Below, piece after piece: positions 52,540-63,019 of a DNA stretch of 64,000 bases (position 1 is its first letter; every line of letters starts with the position of its first letter). The stretch lies in NCBI GenBank assembly GCA_005408345.1, contig SEMN01000136.1, forward strand, positions 62,001 through 126,000, in the 5' to 3' direction. This stretch comes from Macquaria australasica (Eukaryota > Chordata > Actinopteri > Centrarchiformes > Percichthyidae). Both the position numbers and the translations under genes were made by a program. The notes beneath the pieces were generated by a model. It was not told the DNA's origin and did no database searches. It was given only the letters and a program-made list of their open reading frames with translations.

Positions 52540-55500
52540 CATGTTTCCATCATTTCAGAGGACATTGACCTAATTTTAATTACCTGGAGACCCTAAACCT
52601 AACCTTAAACCAAGTCTTCATCCTAATGGGAACTTGCATTTATCCCCAAAAGGAAGGCGAGTCCCCACAATGTGACTGTAGACACATTTATGTCTCCACA
52701 GCATGAGAAATACAAGGCCATACACACACTCCTGGTTATATTACCAGTGTCCAGTAGGTGGAGGTGACACTCAACAGCTTCTAAGTCCAGATAGACACAA
52801 AACTCTTAATACTCCTGAATGCAGAAAAGGAAACACTTGAAACTGTGGTTTTCAAAAGAGACTAAATCATATATAATCCTGTTCATCTCAAACATGCTGC
52901 CTAAAATCTGCTTTTTGCTCTTCCTCTTTGTTTTTGGCAGATTAATGTGCTTCAGGCCAAGAAGAAGTTTGAAATCCTGGATGCAGTGAGTATCCCAGAT
53001 ATATCTCCTCTAATTTCACCTCAACATTACTGTATGTGTTTTGCATGTGCGTGTCAAATGTGTATTATGTGTGAGTCCCCTGTGGTCGTATTACCACCAG
53101 CATTGTCCCCATGCGTCTCCTGCAGATGCTGTCCTTCATGCGCGCCCAGTACACTCTGTTCCAACAAGGCTTTAACATCTTGGATGAGATTGACCCCTAT
53201 ATGAAAAAACTGGCTGCGCAGGTAAGACAAAACTAACAAACCGAAATCACACACAGCACGCTCAAACAAGGAAACACATGCACACGCACACGCACATATT
53301 CACACACAGTAGTTTCACTGCACACTACTTTTGTTACTGCATTTGCTCTGCACCCTTCTTTTTTCTTTTAATTTAAAACCTCGGAAAGCACTTTGAGCAA
53401 GAACCCTCATTTTCAGTGGTGCAGAGGTACATACAATAAATGCAGACACAACTAAAATCAAATAGCAATAAAGGAAGAATACATGGTTACTTCAATTAAA
53501 CAAGAAACAAAGAAAGAAAAAAACCCTCTTGAACAACAGTTATTTTGGCTGTTTTAGCTTAACCACCATTTTAATGACATTATTTTCATTGAATGCAATA
53601 AAATGTCTTCATATAGAGTTAGTTATATTCTGGATTTTGGCAGTCTGTAGAGGTATGTTTACTTAGAGAAAAATACACTATCAAGCCAAACAGCTTGTCC
53701 CTGAAATAAAATGTATTCTTTACCAATATCTGTAAAAAATGTTTTCCCTTCAACATAAGGTGTTAACCCTAATATCGCCTCTATCATCCTATGGACTCTC
53801 CCCATCTCTCTGGTCATTTAGAGGTCATTTAGAGACATTTAGGCCTTGTACGTACAGAAATACAATAGATATATTATATATATTAATATATATTTGTTAT
53901 TCGTTGACTACAAGAAAGTAAAAAAATGTAAAATGTAACAGTTACTGGGCTGATAAACAGTTTAAACACATACAACAAGGATAGGTGAACGTATCAGTGT
54001 GTGCATCTGTGTGTGCATAGTTTTCTGTCTGTCGTTGTCTTTGTGTTTATTCCGCTGACAGTTTAGTTTACCTGTCTCACTGACTCTGCTGTCGCTTGCT
54101 CTGTGCAGCTGGATCAGCTGGTCATCGACTCGGCCATGGAGAAGAGGGAGCTGGAGCACAAACATGCCCTCATCCAGCAGAGAGTGAGACAGCAACACAG
54201 CTCCTAACTTCCCGCCCTCACTGCCTTAGCACTTCTCTTCCTCCTCCTCCTCCTCCTCTTTCCTCCCCTGTCACCTACATGCAGTGGTTATAAAACTGAA
54301 TCACTTCCTAGGAATTTTCATATGCTGATCAAAATACTTCTCTGCTGTTGATATAGAAGTTAAGAAACTAGACAGCACTTAAATATATAGTGATGTGGGG
54401 ATTGTGCCAAAATGTTTAGCACTTTTGCAATTTGGATGAATACATTACAACCTAGAACAAGCAGTCATTAGTTTGTGAAACCTTTAGACAAGAATGTTTT
54501 GTGCTACGACAGTTTTTCTTCTGCGTTTATTGTTTTCAAAATCAGGTGAATGTAGAGCCTTTCAAGACTGTGGCCATGATTAATGGTTACACATATAAAC
54601 TTGGTTGACTTAAATTACAGGTTATTTCTTTTGTGTAGCCACTGCATATCTTCTTCCTGTATTTGCATATTTAAGAGTAAGTGTCACGTTGATCTATTTT
54701 ATTTTGTCATGAGAAAAATTAGATAAGTGTCCTAAAATGCTGCTGAACTAGATTTCTCTTCCCAAAACAAAAAAAAAGTCTTACCAACATTTTTAAACCT
54801 CGCTTAGCGTGACGGGTTCCTCGTAATTCAGTCGAGGAAGCTCAATAAAAAGACCGGGGTTAGAAAAGGTATTTATCTCTAACAAAAACGTATCTTGTGT
54901 TTCATCAAATACCTTGTTTGACTTTCCATGGAAGCTTTGAATTTGTTTTAGATTATCTGTTTCGTGACTCGAGCTGCCATCTAATCCTTTGTTTTTTTTA
55001 TAGTTCACTGAGGCACAAAAAAAGCTTCTAAAATAATTCGAACACGTTTATGAGTGTTGAATGTAGTTTCTCCTTCAGGCTCAGAGTAAGAGTTTAAAGT
55101 AGGAGAGTAGGAGTTTTCACAAAGACAGAATAATTCTGTCAAACTTTCATCCTGCGCTACAGTCACGCTCATGCACAGATGAACCCAATTCATCCATCTG
55201 TTTCCTGAAGAGATGCCAAAAACATGGCTGTTTTTCTGCCCCTCTTGGCCCTTCGATCTCATTGATTTAGTTCCCAAGTGCAGGCGTGCTGCCGGAGACG
55301 GCACACAGATTTGTGCCCGACCTAATGGCCTCTCAGCAGCCCTATCTTTAATCTGACAGCCTAGCTCAGAGGGATGATACTTTTCTATTTCTGTATAACA
55401 AAAATGTGAACATTCGTCATGTCTAAGGTGCTGTAGCTAAAAATTCAGAGGGACTTTCTCTTAGAGATTTCCTGGACGCCTTGTGTGTTTCAGGAGCACT

Positions 55501-56123
55501 CTGAATTAGCAAGCTAATTACTACTTATGTGAAAAGACCTTCTGGACATTCTAACATTGACTTGAACATGATGTCTCATATTTACATATTTGGCTTCAAA
55601 TTCAATTAGTGGAGATCTATTAACACTTATCTCTCTTTCTCTCCCCTCTCCTGGTCCTTGTCTGACCATGTTCTTCCTCCAGACTCTGATGCAGGTGAGT
55701 TCACTTCTATCTGAACCCTTACATTTATCCATGACCTGCACATTACGTGTCCTGTGCTGCAGTGCAAAACATCCAAATGTGACAATCTTTTGTGTGAACA
55801 TTGTGTAATGTTCCAGCAGTGTTGGAGGACTTCTGGCCCCATGTTTTTACCTGGCCTGCATTGGCAGTAACGTTGGATTACTTTTAAGAGGACTGGATTT
55901 TCAGATTGTTGTCAACCTAGATCACAATATCTGCAAAGAAAGAACCTTTTTTTCAACCACGCAGCCCTCAGAAAAAGCACAAAGAATTAAATTTTAAATC
56001 CATTTGACAGTTATCTCACTACACATGTGAACCTGCACATTTCCATGTCTGAACGCTCCTACTTTACATCAGACACATCAACTTGCACATGTAACAGTAC
56101 CTCATAAAATGTGGACCAGCAGA

Positions 56124-56160
<37 letters not shown>

Positions 56161-59100
56161 TAGTTGTTTAGCAATGCAGAACAGATTGAGTGACTGATGT
56201 ATGGAGAGCAGTTTTATGGTCATCACATGCTGGCTCCTGTTGCAGGAATCAATAGGCTGTGTGTTTGTATGTGTGTAGAGTGATCCCTTCATCTTTTAAA
56301 GCCTGTGTGTGTGTGTGTGTGTGTGTGTGTCTCTGTGTGTGTGTGTGTCTCTGTGTGTGTGTGTGTGTCTGTGTTTGTCTGGAAGCATCACAGGACGCAG
56401 CAGACAAAACATTGTCCGTCAGTGCTGCTCAGTGCCGTTGTGTGTCTACATGTTTCCACTGATCTTCTGTGTGTGTCTGCGGGTCGTCTGTTTGTGCACG
56501 GTGGTCAGATGCTTTAACAAAGACCTTCATTCCCCCTGACATGTGATACTTTTCTCCACCCTGCCTGTAATACTCATCTAAGGAGCTTTCATTGTACAAA
56601 CCCTGTCAGCTCATTTTTGTCTCTCATTTGATGTTGTCTTTGGTCTTTTTCTTCTAGATCTCTCCACTTTACCTTTATTTTTCTCCATTCCTCACATGCA
56701 CACATGCATGGAGGCAACCACACGTGCATATATATTCTTTGAAGAATACAGCAATTTGTGTCATCTGAAAATGTAACCCAGAGCATTTGTCAACATGTCA
56801 GCAAGCCAGTTAAGAAGATATAATTGGTGGAAGGTGAAGCTTAAAAATAGTTTCCTGGCTATGATGTCTTTTTTTGTGTTTAAGCAATACTTTCCATTAT
56901 TATCGTGCTTTGTTCTTTTTGAAGTGTAATCGATTATAGATTTTTTGGATCATACTTTGAATTGCAGTACTTCTTGTTTCCTTCCTCCTTTCCTCTTCTT
57001 TCTGTCTAAATGTTTAAATCCCCATCTGTCTATCCAACAAACACATCTGCATTGTTCTTTCTCATTCCACAATTAATCCATCTCATTTAATGCTGATCAG
57101 CTAATCAATATATCATACTCTGGCATACCGTGCTTTGTATTGTGCAACATACAGTATGAGATGTTTTACTGTAACATGCCACATTTATGTGAACTTCTTG
57201 AAATAAATAGCCCCAGCTTTCTCTCATAATACTATATATTAGATGCTGAAATATTTAAAACTTACCATAATGCCCCAGATATCCATTACATTTTATTTTG
57301 AGTTGTGATATCCTGACAGTCCTTGTTTCAGTCAGAATAAGAATGGAAATATTCTTTTAATCAAATGAAGTAAGCACACAGAAGCAGTAGTAAGATGATC
57401 TGAGCACAGCTGGCTCTGGTCTCTGATGTTGTCCTCTGTAGTTCCAGCTCTGTGCCAGGGAGGTCAATATGTCACTAGAGACTGGAGAGATCTGACTGTG
57501 CACGATGCCAGCCTCAACGAACCTCCTCCTCCGTCCGCTGCCAGCTCCAGCCAAAGTCAACAGATGGCATTACGCCGCACAGTAGTTGCTTGAATGTGAG
57601 GACAGATAAAGAAGGAGGAGATCGGTTTAAGATCCCAGTATCCCGAGTATGAAAGACAATAAAACAATAGAAGAAGAGAAAGAAAGAGACTTTGTTATTC
57701 CTGTTCAGTTTAATATTTGTGATTTTCTAAAACGACCTGAGCAGAATGAAGCCACTGAATGGAGATTTTGATTAATAGCAGGTTTGCTTGCAACTTAAAT
57801 CCCATAAAATCACATTAGCTTCTTTCGTGGCATCTTTTCATGCATTTTGCAAGTAGTTGTCGTAACAATATCACAGTTTAAAATGTAGGTCAAACATAGT
57901 CTTTGTCTTTCGATATTATAAACTACACTGACTGAACACTGGGCCTATAAGAAAAAGCAGTTTCCACAGAGACTCATGGTGATCGTGTGAATCGGTAGAA
58001 AGCTGTTCTTCTGTCTCCTACCATCTTACTTTTTAATTGCATCTGTGAACAGAACATTTCACAAAAAAAAAAAAATAACAGCCTGGAGAAAGAAAGAGAA
58101 GGAAAGAGGCAGAAAATGTTGCCATGATCCATTTCAGATTTTCTCCCCTTCTTTCTTTTTTTTAAAACTTGCCCCATGCTGTATATGTAGTGTGCAGGAA
58201 GCAAATCCACGAGACAGCAGAGTTTGTGAATTATAGATGGTATACATCCTTTATTAATAGGCCATTAGGTAACTGCAGTAGAGAATAAGATAGCTTCATT
58301 ATGAATGCAGATTGGGCTAAATTGGATGTCACTTTGGGCAAGTTATTTTTCAGTGGGAGGAAGATGGATATCAGAGAAATGAAGAAATACATGGCATGTA
58401 AACTCTCTCAATTATATGGTATGACAGTGTTAGAGAGGAGATTCCTCGATGATGAAACTGGAATACAGATAAAGGTGTGTGGGGACATGTCTTAACTTGA
58501 CATTCATGACATTCTCATGAACAAAACAAATATCTTGTGAGACATCACTTGAATCATTCCATCTCTGTGCTTTCACAATCTTTCACTTCTGTTGCTCTTT
58601 ACCTCGCCTTTACTTTCACTGTTTTTGGTAAATCTGCCCCCTTCCCTTCTTTATATCTCCCTCTCTCGCTCTCTTGCTCCCATTTTCTCCTCGCTCTATT
58701 CTTTCACAGCAGTCTTTTATGTGTGCAGGACTTCATTGTGGCTCCCTGGGGGATTGTTGCCTCAGCTCTCTCCTCCTCCATTGTTACAGCATTTGGCTGT
58801 GCAACTTTTTAAGTCAGAGAAAGGTAAACAGAGAGAGACAAAAACACAGAGAAAACTGCTGTAAGAAAACTGTAGTGAGTGGGACAGCAAACATTTTGTG
58901 AACCAAATGTTTTTATACATTACGATTCAGACTACGTTTTATCACTTTGTGTCAGTTCAGACGATTTAACTGAACTATACCCTTAATCAGTTTATTCACA
59001 GTAACCGGGTTAGAGGGTGCATGTGCACATATGTATTTGTAGCCTAGATACAGTATGTAGCCCACCAGAATCAGGGCTTTAAGTGAAACTGAAATCCTCA

Positions 59101-60556
59101 GTTTGACTCAAGCTGGGGACCTTTGTTGTATGCTGTCTTCCTTGGTCTCTGTCCACATTTCCTGTCTATGGAATAAAGTCAAAAATGCCAGAAACTCTAA
59201 ATAAATAAAGAAAAACAAAGGCCAACTCTTCCCAAACTGTATCCCAGACAGAAGCAGTAATCTATAAAATATGTAATTCAATGCAGTACAGAGGTGTCGA
59301 TTCAACACTGTATTATGAGGCTGTATTGTTGTGTTATTGAACAGGTGCCTGTGTTTGTGCCAGTGGACAACAGAAGCACCTTAATGTGTAAAGGAAAATC
59401 CTCAAAAATTACCACATCATTGAATCAACACCTCTGACACAGTCTCACAGGTATTTTTGACGTATCTAATAATGATAAATTCTGCAGTGTAAATATATTT
59501 CGCGGGTCCCTGGTTTTGGTATAGGCCGCTTTGCAGCCGCCTGTGCCGTCGGACACTTGCGCGCTGCAATCCTCCAAGTTGCTGCTGGCTGATTTAAGGT
59601 GGGAAGAGGGGGCTCCGGGCTGGTGTTTGGGGAGCAATAACGTCGGCTTGATTAAGCAGGAATAGTTTTCAGAGCCGCGGACAGATGGAAAGCTGACTCC
59701 TGCGCAAAACTGTGGGTGAAACGCCGCGGGCTTCAGAATGGCGAGAGGGGGAGCCTTAAATCGCGGCGTGGGGCGGGGAGGAGGCGCATGCGGGGCCCCG
59801 GGGGTCACTCTGTGACAGCTGTATGCTAATGAGCGCTCGCGTAGAGTGAAGGAACGCCGGGAGCGCGCTGCGGTTGGCCGTGACTGGTTGTCTCTCATCT
59901 GGACTCGCGTGGGTTGCGCGTGTGTTTCTCCCGGTTCGCCCGCTACTCCAAGTTAATAACCTGTGGGATATTTTAGAGATGCTCTTAGCATCATTTATTT
60001 ATTTATATATTTATTAAGTTTTAAAAAAAAGAAGCTATTATTAAGCTTGAGATGCTGTTGGATGCCTGTGTGCTTAAAATGAAGATATTTGGCAGGCTGG
60101 ACTATACACTGGTGAGGAACGTCATTTTTTTCGTTTTGTCATAGTTTTCTTTAGCCTTGAGTCATTTTTCATACATTCTTCTGTTTGACACTGGGCCCCA
60201 CTCTTATAATTATTATTTTACATGAGTTTTTACGTTGATGATTAGGCCGCATTCAGTAAGCTCAAATGCAAAATCCATGATTAGGCTACATGGTCACAAA
60301 CTGGTGCTGTTATAAGACACCAGATAGGACAGTGACAGCCAGAGGTTGATATATGCCAGATAATAATAGATAGTAGTAGTGTTGTGTCTCCATACATGTT
60401 GTCATCGCTTTGTTTAACCAGTCTCCTTTTCCTCAAAGTTGATGAAAATGAACTCTCTTTCTATCTAGCGGTCTGTTTCAGCATGTAGGAGGCAGCAAGC
60501 TGTGGTACTTGAATGCATGTGTGTATCTTTGTGTGTATCTTTATGCTCCTTTTCAA

Positions 60557-60610
<54 letters not shown>

Positions 60611-62960
60611 CCAGGTTGTTTCTATGGAGGAAACACCTCTGAATGCCTCAGCAGACTGTTGTCACATCCCACCGTGTTTTTGCTTCAAATGGCCTGAATG
60701 TTTTCACACACACCCTGAAACATTATACAAGATGTTGCTTAAAATAAATTCAGCAGTTATATTCTAGTATACCAATGTCACATGTTGCTACTCTGAATGA
60801 CTCTGAGCCGATCACATTGATATACACAAAGCAGCCAAGATGATCAATTTGAGCTCGAATTTCTAGCAATATTAAATTAATATAATAATATAAAAATTAA
60901 TATATTTGTGATTGTTGTAGCATCTGTTATGATCAATAAGAAAAAGGTCTCAAAACCTTTAACAAAGTCAAAAGGGCACCGAAAGTACACGATGACATCA
61001 GTGTGTAATTATACAGAATGATTCAATGATCTTTTCAAGAGAAGAGATACAGCACCGAGACAGAGCATGGTGTGTGTGTGTGTGTGTGTGTATGTGTGTG
61101 TGTGTGTTTGTTTATCTGGAAACATCACAAGACGCAGCAGACAAAACACTGTGTACGTGCGTGTGCAGTCATCTGTGCACAGCTTGCCATATGCCCAGTA
61201 TTACCTTGCCCCAAACTAAAGGCCTCCTTAACAAAAGTGAAACCTAACCTCAGCCTTGGCTCTCATTTAAATTCCTCATTCCTTGTGTTTTTCACCTCGC
61301 TGAGCAGGTGGCATCTGGCTTTAAATGTCTTTCTTGGGAAATCCAACTCTGTGTGTACTAAACAGATAAGAAAATAGAGAAGTTCTTAGCTGACAGGTAG
61401 AGTGGTGCAGATTTGATGTATTCTTTAAGTAAACTGATGAACAGATGGTCAGTGTGGAGGGGATAGAGACTGATTTTTGTGGAGGAACACATGTCAGAAA
61501 GAAAAGGTATACATAACAAGTAGTAGCATTGTGTCAGCACAGCTACTGTGGCGCTGATAAGTGCTGTCTCTCTTTCTCTTGATATATTTAGCTGGACTTT
61601 TACACTTATTGCTCCACAACGTCACATGATCTAATCTTTGTTCAGTGCGTTCAGCCTTGGATTAGCCTCAGCTAAACTTTACAATGCATTTTACACAGAA
61701 CGAGGACTTTGGATTTTGTCCCCAGTCACTTATATTGGAATTACTTTAGGAAAGGAAACTCTTTGCGGCCCTATATGGACCGGAGGAATGATTACAGCCT
61801 GCAGTAACCAGTTTTTGATGATGACACTAGTATTTTTTCTGCAGAGAAGGACCATATACCATATTCACGGGAACAAACTAAATCATGAAAACTTATGTAC
61901 AACAAACATACATTGGTTTTAGGTAATTTATTGGGCACAAAATGCAAACGTGCAGAAGAGAGGAAGCCAGAACCTAACACTGATCTTGTGACCTCCCTCT
62001 ATGTGTTCTCCCTGCAGGACTTTTCTTATGATGACCCCAAGTTGGAATTCAACGTGGATGCACCCAATGGTGTGGTCATGGAGGGCTACCTCTTCAAGAG
62101 GGCCAGCAACGCGTTCAAGACCTGGAACAGGTAAAAGAGAAGTAAAAAGGGAGAGCATAACATAGAGGGAGTCAACTTACAATTCAAAAGACAGTCTAAT
62201 CAAAGCTAATGAGATCACACATGCGAAACTGTTTAAAAACAGGGTAACGTAACAATAAAAACACATTTACTGTAAGGAAAAGATTGGTCTGTTTTTTTTG
62301 TTTGTTTGTTTGTTTGTTTTTGTTTGTTTTTTTGTTTTTGTAAAGCATTTAAACATTTTTCACCAAATGAGAAGGGCCTCAATTAATTTAAAATTAAACT
62401 TTGGACTTCTACCATAAAAAGTGATTTGTATGAGAAAGAAGAATGCTCTCCATCGGCCTTTGCCTTATTCCAAGAGTCAGTCAATACTCATCTATAGATT
62501 TATTAATCACCATTGTAATGAACAGTGCTTTTCCGTTGCAGGGCCAATTTCAGCATGCAGACGTTTGATTGATTGTGTCTCTCTCACAGAAACTGTCTAA
62601 CTTCTTTCTTCCCTCTTCAAGGCGGTGGTTTTCTATACAAAACAGCCAGCTGGTCTACCAAAAGAAACTCAAGGTACAGTTTGTAATGAAAGCAATGTTT
62701 GGAAATTTAGAGTTGTTGGTCTAATTATTAATTGTTTGCATATTGGCGGAGGAGAATGGGGCCGTGTACTGACTTGTTATGAGGAGGCTAACCTTCTTGG
62801 TGTAGCTTCCAGTGAATAGAGCAGAGTTGTAGTGACACACCTCTCTGCCAATGCCAGGACTCTTTGACGGTGGTGGTGGAGGACCTGAGGCTGTGCTCAG
62901 TGAAACCATGTGAAGATAATGAGAGGAGGTTCTGCTTTGAGGTGGTTTCGCCCACTAAGT

Positions 62961-63019
<59 letters not shown>

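Larger units (their letters stand above)
55695..62017 (+). other. acap3 intron 10 (6.3 kb)
   Basis: Holds TG arrays (56128-56159, 56304-56379, 60559-60606, 61071-61107), two related 38-base words following two of them, SOX-like motifs near 58734-58785, a CpG island with a candidate alternative first exon (59500-60111), and a probable repeat at about 61580-61850. Confidence 0.7.

Noticed and set aside
59425..59898. 157-codon minus-strand ORF across the intronic CpG island
   Set aside because: Pro/Arg/Ser-rich translation typical of GC-rich non-coding DNA, with no recognisable domain. The island is better explained as a promoter.
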